Shown piece by piece: positions 8,574 to 21,500 of a DNA stretch of 64,000 nucleotides. The notes beneath the pieces are model-generated. The model ran no database searches. It was given only the letters and a program-made list of their open reading frames with translations, and was not told the origin of the DNA. The stretch lies in contig NZ_JAKSXV010000098.1 in assembly GCF_022829345.1 (NCBI RefSeq), forward strand, positions 62,001 to 126,000, in the 5' to 3' direction. The DNA is from Methylobacterium sp. J-090 (lineage in GTDB: Bacteria; Pseudomonadota; Alphaproteobacteria; Rhizobiales; Beijerinckiaceae). The translations under genes and the position numbers were made by a program. Position 1 is the stretch's first letter; each line of letters begins with the position of its first letter.

Positions 8574-8996
8574 TTACCGAAACATCTCAATCTTCGGGCA
8601 CCGATCCATCACCACCACGCACCCCTTCGCCTCCGCCCGCGCGGCGGCGGCGTCATTCCGTACGCCGACCTGCATCCAGAGAAAGCGCGGCAGCCACGGC
8701 AGGGCCAGCGCCTCGTCCACCACCCCACCGGCCGCGTCGGAACTGCGAAAGATCTCGACCATGTCGACGGGTTCGGGCAGGTCGGCGAGGCGGGCGAGGA
8801 CGGGGACACCCAAAAGCGTCCGGCCGGTGAGCCCGGGATTGATCGGGGTGACGCGGTAGCCGCGCCCGAGCAGGAACGCCATGACGTGGTGGCTCGGCCG
8901 GGCCGGGTTGGCCGAGGCGCCGACCAGGGCGATGTGCTGGGTCTCGGTGAGGACCCGGCGGATCAGGGCGGGGTCGTAGGCGTCGTGGCTGGGCAT
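8574..8996 (-). CDS. CoA-binding domain protein (YccU-like)
   Basis: 140-residue Rossmann-like CoA_binding_2 protein. It carries the nucleotide-binding loop IALVGASANPARPSHHV, then GYRVTPINPGLTGRTLLGVPV, a VDMVEIFRSSDAAGGVVDEAL helix region and VVVMDRCPKIE at the C-terminus. These stand-alone domains resemble the CoA-binding part of succinyl-CoA synthetase; their role is poorly known. An ATG at 9026 exists, but AAGGGGA precedes the ATG at 8996, which is chosen. Its stop lies 11 bases from the retron RT stop, with the two genes converging, and it is divergent from the thioesterase gene. Confidence 0.85.
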   Translation of the reverse strand: MPSHDAYDPALIRRVLTETQHIALVGASANPARPSHHVMAFLLGRGYRVTPINPGLTGRTLLGVPVLARLADLPEPVDMVEIFRSSDAAGGVVDEALALPWLPRFLWMQVGVRNDAAAARAEAKGCVVVMDRCPKIEMFR

Positions 8997-9055
8997 GCCG
9001 TCCCCTTGTCGGGCATGGCCCGGCATGCTGCAAGGCCGAGACGGAGACCCTCAGC

Positions 9056-9496
9056 ATGTCCGACCCCCAAGCCCTCGCCCTGTCGCTGGCCGAGACCGTG
9101 GCGTTCCTCGACGCGGCGTTTCCCCAGATGGCGGCGGGGGGGCGGACCTATCACCTCGTCACCGTGCGGCCGCTGGGCGCCACGATGCGGATGGACCACC
9201 ACGACCGCCACCTGCGCCCCGGCGGCACGGTCTCGGGCCCGTCCATGATGGCGCTCGCCGATTACGCCCTCTACGCGGCGATCCTGTCCAACATCGGCCC
9301 CGTGGCCCTCGCCGTCACCACGAGCCTCAACTTCAACTTCTTGCGAAAGCCCGGGCCGAATGGGCTGGTGGCCGAGGCGCGGCTCCTGAAGCTCGGGCGC
9401 CGTCTGGCCGTGGGCGAGGTGGCGATCACCGCGCCCGATTCGGCGGACCTCGTGTGCCACGCGACGGGGACGTACTCGATCCCGACGAAGCGGTGA
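9056..9496 (+). CDS. PaaI-like hotdog-fold thioesterase
   Basis: 146 residues. The region HLRPGGTVSGPSMMALADYALYAAIL matches the hotdog helix of PaaI/YigI-type acyl-CoA thioesterases: a glycine before the helix, an aspartate as candidate catalytic residue, and an N-terminal HH pair nearby. A TTSLNFNFLRKP strand and a C-terminal ATGTYSIP strand follow. It probably hydrolyses an acyl-CoA in the cytosol; substrate unknown. It is divergent from the CoA-binding protein, so a shared CoA-related role is possible but unproven. Palindromic repeat copy 2 follows 58 bases downstream. Confidence 0.8.
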   Translation: MSDPQALALSLAETVAFLDAAFPQMAAGGRTYHLVTVRPLGATMRMDHHDRHLRPGGTVSGPSMMALADYALYAAILSNIGPVALAVTTSLNFNFLRKPGPNGLVAEARLLKLGRRLAVGEVAITAPDSADLVCHATGTYSIPTKR

Positions 9497-9554
9497 GGGG
9501 GGTTCCCCCTCTCTTTGCTGCGGGCACCCGTTTTCATGTCGCCCGCAGGCATCG

Positions 9555-9663
9555 CGGGTCCCCTCTCCTGGAAGGAGAGGGACAGGGTGAGGTGTGCGAA
9601 CTCTCCGAAGATGTCCCACACCTCACCCCAACCCTCTCCTTCCAGGAGAGGGAGCCTGTCGCG
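9555..9663 (-). repeat. 108-bp compound palindromic repeat, copy 2 (inverted)
   Basis: This is the reverse complement of the element at 4839-4946, with the same inner CTCTCCT-gga-AGGAGAG palindromes at both ends. The spacer differs (GTTCGCACAC against AACCCACACAC). The two copies face each other across 4.6 kb containing the transporter, the retron and the CoA-related genes. Confidence 0.85.
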
Positions 9664-9792
9664 CGGTCCGGCGGTCCACCTCCATGAGGAGCAGAGGCCA
9701 AGAGCGATTTACGGTACTAGAATACCACTTCCGCGAACCCGCTCGAATCATTGCGCTTTTGGGCGTTTCCCAATCCCAAACCGCTTTCGGGC

Positions 9793-9821
9793 TTGACGCA
9801 GCTGCGGGCAACCCCTACAGA
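9793..9821 (+). promoter_or_regulatory. probable promoter of rplM-rpsI
   Basis: TTGACG at 9793-9798 and TACAGA at 9816-9821 are separated by 17 bases, about 70 bases before the rplM start. The -35 fits alphaproteobacterial housekeeping promoters well; the -10 is approximate. Confidence 0.5.
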
Positions 9822-9891
9822 CCCCACCAACGCCGCCGCGTCCTGCACGTGGCGGCGCGCCCTTTTCAAGATCAGTATGGAACGTCACGGG

Positions 9892-10365
9892 ATGAGCAGC
9901 GCGCAAAAGACCTTTTCGCTGAAGCCCGCCGATGTCGACAAGAAGTGGATCATCGTCGATGCGGAGGGCCTGGTCGTCGGCCGGCTCGCCTCCATCATCG
10001 CGATGCGCCTGCGTGGCAAGCACAAGGCTTCGTACACGCCCCACGTCGATTGCGGCGACAACGTCATCGTCATCAACGCCGAGAAGGTGAAGTTCACCGG
10101 CCGCAAGCGCGAGCAGAAGGTGTACTACCACCACACCGGTTACCCGGGCGGCATCAAGGAGCGGACGGCCAAGTTCATCCTCGACGGCCGGTTCCCCGAG
10201 CGCGTCGTCGAGAAGGCCGTGGAGCGCATGCTCCCGCGCGGTCCGCTCTTCCGCGAGATCATGGGCAACCTCCGGGTCTACAAGGGCTCCGAGCATCCCC
10301 ACACCGCCCAGCAGCCGCAGGCGCTCGACGTCGGCAGCCTCAACCGCAAGAACGTGAGCGCTTGA
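9892..10365 (+). CDS. rplM: 50S ribosomal protein L13
   Basis: 157 residues. The hallmark blocks are [62 protein letters not shown] and [35 protein letters not shown]. It is a core component of the large ribosomal subunit and an early assembly protein. The start [12 protein letters not shown] matches the usual N-terminus in this group; an ATG five codons earlier (9877) is possible. rpsI follows after 2 bases, the usual L13-S9 operon. Confidence 0.97.
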   Translation: MSSAQKTFSLKPADVDKKWIIVDAEGLVVGRLASIIAMRLRGKHKASYTPHVDCGDNVIVINAEKVKFTGRKREQKVYYHHTGYPGGIKERTAKFILDGRFPERVVEKAVERMLPRGPLFREIMGNLRVYKGSEHPHTAQQPQALDVGSLNRKNVSA

Positions 10366-10367
10366 TC

Positions 10368-10847
10368 ATGGCGACCCTCCAGTCCCTCTCCGACCTCACC
10401 CGCGGCAACGTCGAGAACCCCGAGGACGCCGCCCCCGTCCACGTGCAGAAGCTCGATGCGCAAGGGCGCGCCTACGCCACCGGCAAGCGCAAGGACGCCG
10501 TCGCCCGCGTCTGGATCAAGCCCGGCAACGGCACGGTCATCGTCAACGGCCGCGCCGTCGAGGTGTACTTCGCCCGGCCCGTGCTGCGCATGATCCTGCG
10601 CCAGCCCCTCACCATCGCCAACCGCGTCGACCAGTACGACATCACCGTCACGGTGCATGGCGGCGGTCTCTCGGGTCAGGCCGGCGCCGTGCGCCACGGC
10701 CTGTCGAAGGCGCTGACCTACTACGAGCCCGAGCTGCGCTCGCCGCTCAAGCGCGAGGGCTTCCTCACCCGCGACAGCCGCGTGGTCGAGCGCAAGAAGT
10801 ACGGCCGCAAGAAGGCCCGCCGCAGCTTCCAGTTCTCGAAGCGCTGA
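10368..10847 (+). CDS. rpsI: 30S ribosomal protein S9
   Basis: 159 residues. The N-terminal ~38 residues are a variable extension seen in alphaproteobacterial S9. The conserved part runs from [20 protein letters not shown] through LRMILRQPL and the [19 protein letters not shown] loop. It ends in [22 protein letters not shown], whose C-terminal tail contacts P-site tRNA. It is cotranscribed with rplM (2-base gap). A strong intrinsic terminator lies 26 bases after the stop. Confidence 0.97.
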   Translation: MATLQSLSDLTRGNVENPEDAAPVHVQKLDAQGRAYATGKRKDAVARVWIKPGNGTVIVNGRAVEVYFARPVLRMILRQPLTIANRVDQYDITVTVHGGGLSGQAGAVRHGLSKALTYYEPELRSPLKREGFLTRDSRVVERKKYGRKKARRSFQFSKR

Positions 10848-10871
10848 TCGGCCGACCACGGTCTTTTGGAG

Positions 10872-10901
10872 AAGGGGCGGCGTCACAGCCGCCCCTTTTT
10901 T
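10872..10901 (+). terminator. intrinsic terminator of rplM-rpsI
   Basis: GGGGCGGC and GCCGCCCC form a perfect 8-bp stem with a 6-base loop, followed by a run of seven T. Confidence 0.9.
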
Positions 10902-10928
10902 CGTTCATTCAGCAGGAGCAGCCCGCCC

Positions 10929-11180
10929 ATGGCAAAACCCTTCCGGCGCGTGACCGCCCCCGTGGCGAGCGCCGTCACCCTGTGCCTGGACCAGAGGGGC
11001 GGCGACGTAGTCGGCGAGGTCAAGCTCGCCGACGGCGCGCTGTTCAGCAGCACCGGAACGCTCCCCGTGGGCGAGGCCTTCGGCATCGCCGTGCACGTCG
11101 CCAACGAGGGCGGCCTCGAGATCGTGGTTATCGACCCCCGCTCCGTGTGGAAGCCGTCCTGGGGCGAGCTGCAGGGCTGA
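10929..11180 (+). CDS. small hypothetical protein
   Basis: 83 residues, no signal or membrane segment. It looks like a compact beta-rich protein (TLCLDQRGGDVVGEVKLADGALF, FGIAVHVANEGGLEIVVIDP, ending VWKPSWGELQG). I do not recognise a family. An AGGAG lies 13 bases before the ATG, and codon use is normal for the genome. It follows the rpsI terminator and converges with the hybrid kinase gene. Confidence 0.65.
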   Translation: MAKPFRRVTAPVASAVTLCLDQRGGDVVGEVKLADGALFSSTGTLPVGEAFGIAVHVANEGGLEIVVIDPRSVWKPSWGELQG

Positions 11181-11184
11181 ACGC

Positions 11185-14122
<2,938 letters not shown>

Positions 14123-14130
<8 letters not shown>

Positions 14131-14827
14131 GCTGCACCGCGTCGGATGCTTGCATCCGGACCGTCCGGCGCCGCGTCAGGAGCGCCGCGACGGCGATCAC
14201 GAGGAACGCGCCGGCGGCGGCGGCCCAGGCCGCGGCATGAGGCAGGCCCGCGAGCCGTTCGGCGATCAGCGGATCGGTGGCCAGCATCTCGCCGGCGATC
14301 CAGCCGAGCAGTCCGGCTCCGGCCCAGACGATGGCGGGGACTTGCTGGAGCAGGCGGGTGATCAGGGCGGCCCCCATGACGATGAGCGGGATCGACAGGA
14401 GCAGCCCGAACACGAACAGTTCGGCATGACCCTTGGCGGCGGCCGCGATGGCGACGACGTTGTCGAGGCTCATCACCGCGTCGGCCACCGCGATGGTCCG
14501 CACCGCCCGCCACAGGGACGTGTTCTCGTCGACGGCGTGGGAATCCTCGTCCTCGCCGAGCGCCAGCTTCACGGCGATCCACAGCAGCAGCACGCCGCCG
14601 ACCACGCGAAGGAGGGGGACGGCCAGGAGCCAGGAGACCACGAGGGCGAAGACGATGCGCAGGGCCACCGCCGTGCCGGCCCCGAGCAGCATGCCGATCC
14701 GCCGCTGACGCGGGGGCAGCGCGCGGCACGCGAGGGCGATGACCACGGCGTTGTCGCCGGACAGGAGCAGGTCGATCCAGACGATCTGGAGCACCGAGAC
14801 GAGAAACGGCGTGTCGAGGGTGATCAT
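14123..14827 (-). CDS. TerC/YjbE-family integral membrane protein
   Basis: 234 residues, about seven membrane segments. The paired acidic motifs WIDLLLSGDNAVVIALACR and VADAVMSLDNVVAIAA are diagnostic of the TerC family, whose members export manganese or other divalent cations and are linked to metal loading of secreted proteins. The C-terminus is a basic cytosolic tail (TRRRTVRMQ). It is first in a two-gene unit with the hybrid kinase downstream (8-base overlap). I looked for a yybP-ykoY manganese riboswitch in the leader and found no convincing match. Confidence 0.88.
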
Positions 14828-15228
14828 CGATGCCTTGATACGGACCCGGTCCCGGCGCGGAGTGCGCTGCGCAGCCTTGTCCTACGCGAATGCGCCTGAA
14901 TGGTGAGCCGCGCGTGCGATCCCGCACCGGACTTGGATGTGGATAGTGGGGTGCCCGGGGGGCGGTGTTTCGTCGGCCGGCCGATGGGGTCGCCGTGGGG
15001 CGATCGGACCGTCGGTCCGGCTTACGTGTTTGCCTGCTGCGGGGAAAGGCGGGTCTCTGTTGAAGGGGTCCGAACCCGACGCTTGGTACCGGCCGCATCC
15101 GACCCGACCTCGCCGCTCGAGGCAACTTGCCCGAGGCAACTTGCGCTGGGCTCGAAATCGGTCGTCCGGCCAGCTACCGTTCTCGCAGACGTGCGCCCGT
15201 AGCGGCCGCTCTGGCCCGGAAAAATCTC
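14828..15228. other. gene-free stretch upstream of TerC-family gene
   Basis: About 400 bases without a supported gene. It contains a short tandem duplication, CGAGGCAACTTGCC then CGAGGCAACTTGCG, at 15118-15145. Promoter elements are not obvious. Confidence 0.4.
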
Positions 15229-15330
15229 TAGAGCATCGTCCCGAATCCCGTATTCGGGACGATGCTCTGAAGTCCTTGTTTTCGCATCGTCTTTTCCCGA
15301 AAGCCGGAAACCACCTTTCGGGACGATGCG
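15229..15330. repeat. palindromic intergenic element, AGAGCATCGTCCCGA type
   Basis: A 17-bp perfect inverted repeat (15230-15246 with 15252-15268, arm AGAGCATCGTCCCGAAT) is followed by a second hairpin (GCATCGTC...GGACGATGC, 15284-15330). It abuts the related element at 15331-15439. Such AGAGCAT palindromes are, from general knowledge, dispersed in Methylobacterium genomes; their role is unknown. Confidence 0.75.
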
Positions 15331-15439
15331 CTAGAGCATTTTCCGCCGAAGTGGTTGCCGGTTCGGCGTGAGAAAATGCGATACACAACAAAGGGATAGA
15401 GCATTTTCTGCGATCCAAGGATCACAGAAAACGCTCTAG
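15331..15439. repeat. palindromic intergenic element, CTAGAGCATTTTC type
   Basis: It starts CTAGAGCATTTTC and ends ACGCTCTAG, with internal pairs CCGCCGAA/TTCGGCG and AGAGCATTTTCTG/CAGAAAACGCTCT (15398-15437). The kinase stop codon at 15436-15438 lies inside its end, so the element appears to supply the stop. A diverged copy with the same order of blocks is at 29121-29226. Confidence 0.7.
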
Positions 15440-17895
15440 ACCTTCGGGCACCTCCGCCGCAGGAGATTGCCGAGGATGTGCGACAGCTGATCGGCCGAGT
15501 AAGGCTTGTGCAGCAACTCGAAGCCATCGAGCCCGTCCTGTGCGAGGACGTGGCTGTAACCGGATGCCAGGAGGACGGGCATGTCCGGCAACCGCCGCTG
15601 CAGCAACCTCGCCAGCTCGATCCCGCCCATGCCGGGCATCACCACGTCGGAGAAGACCACGTCGAACCCGGCGCCGTCCGGACCGAGCGTGTCCAACGCC
15701 TCCTCGGCATTGGTCGCCCAGGTCGTGCGGTAGCCGCAATCCTCGAGGATCTGCGTGGCGAACCGCCCGACCTCGACGTTGTCCTCGACGACCAACACGC
15801 GTTGGCCATCGCCCGTCCGGAAGGTCTCGTCCCCATGGAAGGCGGCAGGCTCGTCCGACGCGGTGGCCTCGATCTCGGGGAGATACAAGGTGAAGGTCGT
15901 TCCTCCCCCCACCGTGCTCTCGACGTCGACGTCGCCGCCCGATTGCTTGGCGAAGCCGAACACCTGGGACAGGCCGAGGCCGGTGCCCTTGCCGACCTCC
16001 TTGGTGGTGAAGAACGGTTCAAAGATGCGTGCGATCTGATCGGGCGGGATGCCGCTCCCCGTGTCGGTGAGCGACACGGCCGCGAACGGTCCTGCCGATC
16101 CGGCATGGCCGCGGATGGCGGGAAGGCCGCTGGCGCAAACCAGGCGCAGCGTCAGCGTTCCCTCGCCGTCCATGGCGTCGCGCGCGTTGACCGCCATGTT
16201 GATGAGGGCCGTCTCGAACTGGCTGAGGTCGGCCTTGGCGAAGCAGGGGACGTCCGGCACCCTGGTGACGACGCGGATGCGCGCGCCGGTGACGGTGTCC
16301 AGCATGTCGGCGACGGCCGCCACCTGCCGGCCAACGTCGAACACCTGGGGCTTGAGCGCCTGGCGCCTCGCGAAGGCGAGGAGCTGGCCCGTGAGCTTCG
16401 CGGCGCGGTCGACGGTGTCGCTGACCGCGTCCATGTACCGGGTACGGCGCTCCTCGGAGAGGTCCGGACGGCGGAGGAAATCGACGGACGAACGGATGAT
16501 GGTCAGCAGGTTGTTGAAGTCATGTGCGACGCCGCCGGTCAATTGCCCGACCGCTTCCAGCTTCTGGGACTGGCGCAGCGCCTCCTCGGCCTCGAAGAGC
16601 CGCTCCTGGTCCCGCAGCCGGTCGCTCACGTCCTGGACGTACTGGAACGCGCCGATCCTTCGCCCCTGCGGGTCCCGCAAGGTCGTGAACTTGAGCTCGT
16701 AGGAGGGACGCTTCCTATCCGGGTCTCCGAATTCCTGGACCAGGGTGAACTCCTCGCCGGACAACGCCCTCGCCCAGGCCGCGCGCACGGGGGCGAGTAT
16801 GGCGGGGCGGTCCGCCAGCAGGTCGAGAATGCCGTCGCCGATCCGCGGCCGGATGCCGAAGACCGCGTCGAACTCCTCGATCCAGGCCCGGTTGGCGGCC
16901 AGGAGTCGAAAATCGGTGTCGAGGGCGCCGACGAGGGCGTCGGTGGCCTCGAACACTTCGGCCCAGAGCTTGCGCTGCAGGAGCGCTTCCTCGACCCGCC
17001 GCTCCAGCGTCTCGTTCAACTCGCGAAGGCGCGCCTCGGCGAGTTTCTTATCGTGAACGTCCTCGACCACGCCGTACCAGCGCATGATGGAACCGGCCGC
17101 GTTCCGGCGAGGCCGGGCGCGAGCACGCATCCAGCGATGCTCGCCGGTCGCGGCCATGCGAAGCCGGTAGTCCACGTCGACCGGCTCGCCCGTGGACAGC
17201 GCCCCGGCGAACGCGGCAAGCGTGTCCGGCACATCGTCCGGATGCAGCGCCTCGAGCCAACCGGCCCCGTCCGGCTCGCCCGGGGCCTGGCCGGTCAGTT
17301 CGAGCCAACGGTTCGAGTAGGAGGTGATGTTGCCGTCCGGATCGCAGGTCCAGGGCACCTGCGGGTTGAGCTCGACGGTCTGCCGGTAGTGCTCCTCGCT
17401 CTCCCGCAAGGCCCGGTCGCCCAGCACCCGCTTCGTGGTCTCGTTGGTGAAGATGAAGAGGCCGGCGACACGCCCGGCGCCGTCGAGCACGCGGGAATAG
17501 GAGAACGAGAACCAGGTGTCGGCCTCGCCCCTGTCGGTATCGAGCTTCCAGGGCAGGTCGTCGAAGCGTCGGCTGCGCCCTGCGAGGGCGTCGTCGATGA
17601 TCGGCTTGGCCTGGTCCCATGCATCGGCCCAGACCACGTCGAAGCGCTCGCCCATCGCCCATGCGAGGCGTGGACCGAGCAGTGGGAAGTAGGTGTCGTT
17701 GAAGAAGAAGTGGAGGTCCGGTCCCCAGGTGAGGATCATGGATTCCGGCGAGTTCAGAACCAGGCTGAGCGCCGTGCGGAACCCCTCCGACCACGTCTCG
17801 GGCTGCCCGAGGGGGTGGTGAGACCAGTCGCGCTCGCGGATCATGCGGGCGGCCTCGCCACCGCCCGCCAGGAAAGCCAGGGCGTCGCTCACCAC
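15436..17895 (-). CDS. PAS hybrid histidine kinase with receiver
   Basis: 819 residues, cytosolic. Several PAS-type domains occupy ~1-430 (the first like the SMILTWGPDLHFFFNDTY group, the second with PQVPWTCDPDGNITSYSN). HisKA with GGVAHDFNNLLTII (H458) is followed by HATPase_c (NMAVNARDAM, GKGTGLGLSQVFGFAKQSGG) and a receiver with DVVFSDVVMPG (D750). The HisKA-to-receiver half is very similar to the kinase at 26298-28298, while the sensory half differs, which suggests paralogs built by domain exchange. The stop codon lies in a palindromic repeat. Signal unknown. Confidence 0.92.
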   Translation of the reverse strand: MVSDALAFLAGGGEAARMIRERDWSHHPLGQPETWSEGFRTALSLVLNSPESMILTWGPDLHFFFNDTYFPLLGPRLAWAMGERFDVVWADAWDQAKPIIDDALAGRSRRFDDLPWKLDTDRGEADTWFSFSYSRVLDGAGRVAGLFIFTNETTKRVLGDRALRESEEHYRQTVELNPQVPWTCDPDGNITSYSNRWLELTGQAPGEPDGAGWLEALHPDDVPDTLAAFAGALSTGEPVDVDYRLRMAATGEHRWMRARARPRRNAAGSIMRWYGVVEDVHDKKLAEARLRELNETLERRVEEALLQRKLWAEVFEATDALVGALDTDFRLLAANRAWIEEFDAVFGIRPRIGDGILDLLADRPAILAPVRAAWARALSGEEFTLVQEFGDPDRKRPSYELKFTTLRDPQGRRIGAFQYVQDVSDRLRDQERLFEAEEALRQSQKLEAVGQLTGGVAHDFNNLLTIIRSSVDFLRRPDLSEERRTRYMDAVSDTVDRAAKLTGQLLAFARRQALKPQVFDVGRQVAAVADMLDTVTGARIRVVTRVPDVPCFAKADLSQFETALINMAVNARDAMDGEGTLTLRLVCASGLPAIRGHAGSAGPFAAVSLTDTGSGIPPDQIARIFEPFFTTKEVGKGTGLGLSQVFGFAKQSGGDVDVESTVGGGTTFTLYLPEIEATASDEPAAFHGDETFRTGDGQRVLVVEDNVEVGRFATQILEDCGYRTTWATNAEEALDTLGPDGAGFDVVFSDVVMPGMGGIELARLLQRRLPDMPVLLASGYSHVLAQDGLDGFELLHKPYSADQLSHILGNLLRRRCPKV

Positions 17896-17896
17896 G

Positions 17897-18229
17897 TCAC
17901 GTCCGGCTTGCCGCGATGATCGTCCCCGCCATCGGCTGCGATCCGTACTTTGGTGGCGTGGCGATGGGCATGCGGGCCTTCGGGGTGGGTTTTCCGGACT
18001 TGCAACGCGCCATCTCGCTCCAAGGCTGCGAGGCCCGGTTTGATAATCCCGCGCGCCTGGGCCGGAAAAGCTCCACGGGCACGAAAACCCACCGCTCGAC
18101 GTGGCTCGATGCGGGTTCCTGCGAGGGATCTTGAACCCGACCGGCGAAGACGTTCTGCAGTGCCGAGGCCGCCCTGTTCACGCCCTCCTCGAATTCCTTG
18201 CCGGTCGCCTCGTGGTCGTCTTCGGCCAT
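17897..18229 (-). CDS. possible small hypothetical protein
   Basis: 110 residues beginning MAEDDHEATGKEFEEGVNRAASALQNVF, a start that looks protein-like. The rest is proline- and arginine-rich, and the opposite strand is also open. No clear Shine-Dalgarno. The gene may be frameshifted or overpredicted; the first ~40 residues are the only part I trust. Its end nearly touches the start of the hybrid kinase gene. Confidence 0.3.
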   Translation of the reverse strand: MAEDDHEATGKEFEEGVNRAASALQNVFAGRVQDPSQEPASSHVERWVFVPVELFRPRRAGLSNRASQPWSEMARCKSGKPTPKARMPIATPPKYGSQPMAGTIIAASRT

Positions 18230-18335
18230 CGCTTGCGTCGCGATCGACGGGCGGTGTCCCTGACCGTTCGAGGATGAGGTCGGTCCCGGGCATCCCCGCA
18301 CCGGGACGCCGGGTCGGGCCCGGTCCATGCGCCGC

Positions 18336-18476
18336 TCAGGATTTCGACCTGCCACCCTTCTTGCCCAGTTCGGCCTGGGCCGAGGACGAGGTGCGGGGAT
18401 TGGACTTGCCCTCATGGCTCGCCTTGGCGTTCGCCTTCTTGGCCGTCTCGCTGCCGTGGCCCTTCTTCTCGGTCAT
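18336..18476 (-). CDS. small basic KGG-type protein
   Basis: 46 residues, very hydrophilic, rich in Lys, Ala, Ser and Gly (MTEKKGHGSETAKKANAKAS...ELGKKGGRSKS). The ending GKKGG recalls the KGG repeat of stress-induced and DNA-associated small proteins, but with only one motif the assignment is loose. A good GGGAGG lies just before the ATG, which decides the start. It follows the HWE kinase gene on the same strand and may be cotranscribed with it. Confidence 0.6.
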   Translation of the reverse strand: MTEKKGHGSETAKKANAKASHEGKSNPRTSSSAQAELGKKGGRSKS

Positions 18477-18575
18477 GTTCGCCTCCCTGGATCGTCGAGC
18501 CAATGCCTTGGGGCCGTACCGCGTTCCGAACGTGGGATTCGCCACGGCTGACGCCCTGGACGGCGCCATGCACGG

Positions 18576-21500
18576 TCAGGCCGCCGCCTCGTCGCTCGCT
18601 TCCTGCATGGAGACCAGCGACGCCTCCAGGCGGCAGGTCAGGCCGGTGGGCGCGTAGGTCGACCGGACCTCGCCGCCGACCTCGGCCGCGAAGCTGCGCT
18701 CGATCAGGCGCGATCCGAAACCGCGGCGCGTCGGTTGTGCCAGGATGGGCGGGCCACCCTGCTCGGACCAGGTCAGGCAGAAACGCGGCGCATCGCCTTC
18801 GTGAACCACATGCCACCGCAGGTCGACGATCCCGGCCTCGTTGGAGAGTGCGCCATACTTGGCCGCGTTGGTGGCGAGTTCGTGCAGCGCCAAGGCCAGC
18901 GCAAGGGCCGCCTTGGCGGAGAGGGGAACGTTGGGACCGCTCGCCCTGATGCGCGACGCCGCCTCGCCTCGGTGCACCGTCAGCGCCCCGTCCACGACGT
19001 CGGCGATGGGGGCCTGGGTCCAACTCGACTGGGTCAGGATGTCGTGCGCCCGTCCGAGGGACACCAGGCGAGCCGAGAACGCTTCGCGGGCGGCTTCCAG
19101 GTCGGCGGCGTTGCGGAAGGTCTGGCTGGCAATCGCCTGGACCATGGCGAGGGTATTCTTGACCCGATGTTGCAGTTCTCCGGTCAGGAGACGCTGGTGC
19201 TCCTCCGCCCGCTTGCGTTCGCTGATGTCGAGCATGGCGCCGATCATCCGCACGGCACGTCCCCGCTCATCCCGGAGGACGTAGCCCCGGTCGAGGATGT
19301 CGGCGAAGGAGCCGTCGGCCCGGCGGAAGCGGTACTCGTCGGTCCAGCTCGTGCCGATCCTGTCGATGACGGCGTGGATGGAGCCGTCGATGCGGGCTCG
19401 GTCGTCGGGATGGATGTGGTCGATCCACCAGTCGCCCGTCGGCTCCACCGTCTCCGACCGATGCCCGTGGGCGGCCTGGAGCGCCTCGTTCCACAGCACG
19501 TGGTTGGTGGTCAGGTCCCAGTCCCAGATCGCGTCGTTGGTGGCGCGGGCGGCGAGGCGGTACCGTTCCTCGGTCTCCCTGAGCGCCTGCTCGGCGCGCC
19601 GGTTCTCGGTGATGTCGCGCGTGGTGCCGATGAAACGCAAAGCGCGGTCACGGTCGAAGAAGGCCTGGCCCTTGGCCGCCACCCAACGCTCGGTCCCGTC
19701 CTCGATGCCCACCGTCCGGAACGCGATGTCGTATCGGCCGCCGCCCGCGGGATCGAGGGCGGCCTTCACCGCCAGGTCCACCCATTCCCGGTCTTCCGGG
19801 TGCAGTCCCGCCAGGAAGGCGTCGTAGCTCACGGGTGCGTCGGGAGGCAGACCGAACAGGGCGCGGGTGCGCGCGTCCCATTCCAGCGTGTCCGCCACGA
19901 GGTCGTAGTCGAAGATGCCCGTGCCGGTCGCATCGACGGCCAGGGACAGTTGCTCCCGGGCCTTGCGCAGATCCTCCTCGGCCTGACGGCGGTCGTGGAT
20001 GTCGCTGTTGCTGCCGAGCCAGCCGATGACGTGCCCGATCCCATCGCGCCTCGGCTCGGCCCGGATCAGGAACCAGCGGAAGGCCCCGTCGTGGCGCCTG
20101 AGGCGGGCCTCGGTGTCGTACACGACCTCGTTCGTGCGGGCATGCTCCCAGACGTGCAGCAGGCCGGGCAGATCGTCCGGATGGATCGCCTCGCCCCATC
20201 CGAGCGGCAAGGCCTGTTCGGGGGTCTGGCCGGTGTAGGCGTACCAGCGGTTGTTCAGGTAGCTGAGGCTGCCGTCCGGGTTCCCGAACCAGATGATGGC
20301 CGGCGCGAGCTCCGTCAGCGCCTGGAAGCGTTCCTCGGCGACCTTGCGCTCGTGGATGTCGAGCGAGGTGCCGATCCAGCTGCGAAGAGTTCCGTCGGCG
20401 TCACGCACCGGGTGGGCCCGTGACAGGAACCAGCGGTACTCCCCGTCCGCCCGGCGCAGCGGGAACTCGACCTCGTACGGCTGGCCCCGCGACGCCGAGG
20501 AGAGCCACGCCGCACGGGTCGCATCGCGATGGTCGGGATGGATCACCCCCATCCAACTCGTCTCCCCGGTCTCGCCCGCCGGCAGGCCGGTGTAGTCGTA
20601 CCAATAGGCGTTGCAGTAGGTGACCGCGCCATCCGCGCTGGCGAACCAGACCACCTGCGGACTGACCTCGACGAGGGAGCGGTAGCGCAGCTCACTCGCC
20701 TGCAGGGCGGCCCCGGCCTCGCGCTCCCCGCTGAGGTCCCGCAGGATCTTGAGGAAGCCGAGGACCTCGCCGTTCTCGGACGTGAGCGGCTTCGCTTCGC
20801 CGGACGCCCAGAAGCGGCTGCCGTCCTTGCGCACGTGCCAGCGCTCGCCCGGGGCTCGTCCGGTCCGCAGGGCGAGCCGCATCTCCTCCTGCGGAAGGCC
20901 GTCGGCGCGATCCTCCGGTGTGAAGACGACGTCGATGGGCCGACCCAGCATCTCGGCCTCGTGCCAGCCCATGATGAGTTCGGCGCCGGCGTTCCACCGG
21001 GTGACGCATCCGTCCGGGTCGGTCGCGACGATGGCGTAGTCGGTCGCGCCATCGAGGATGCGTTCGTTGAGAAGACGTTGTGCCGCGTGTTCCCGAAGCG
21101 TGCGTCGAAGCTCCATCTGGCCCATGGCCTGTCGGGCGAGGCGCATCAGACCCTTGCGCTGCCGCTCGGTCAGGTCGTGCGGCTTGGTGTCGAGCACGCA
21201 GACGGTCCCTACGGGATACCCCTCGGCGGTCTTCAGCAGGGCGCCCGCATAGAAGCGCAGACCGGGCTCGCCGGTGACGAGCGGATTGCCGACGAAGCGT
21301 TGGTCGTGGCTCGCGTCCGGGATGCAGAGGAAATCCTCCTGGAGGATCGCCTGCCGACAGAAGGAGCTCTCCAATGGCGTCTCGCGCACGCCCAGGCCGA
21401 CCTCGGCCTTGAAGAACTGGCGCCCGAACCCGACGAGGTTCACCACCGCGATCGGCGTCTCGCAGAGCTCGGCGGCGGCCTCGGCGATCTCGTCGAAGTC

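Noticed and set aside
14828-15228. yybP-ykoY manganese riboswitch before the TerC-family gene
   Set aside because: Conserved loop sequences not visible; only a short tandem duplication was found.
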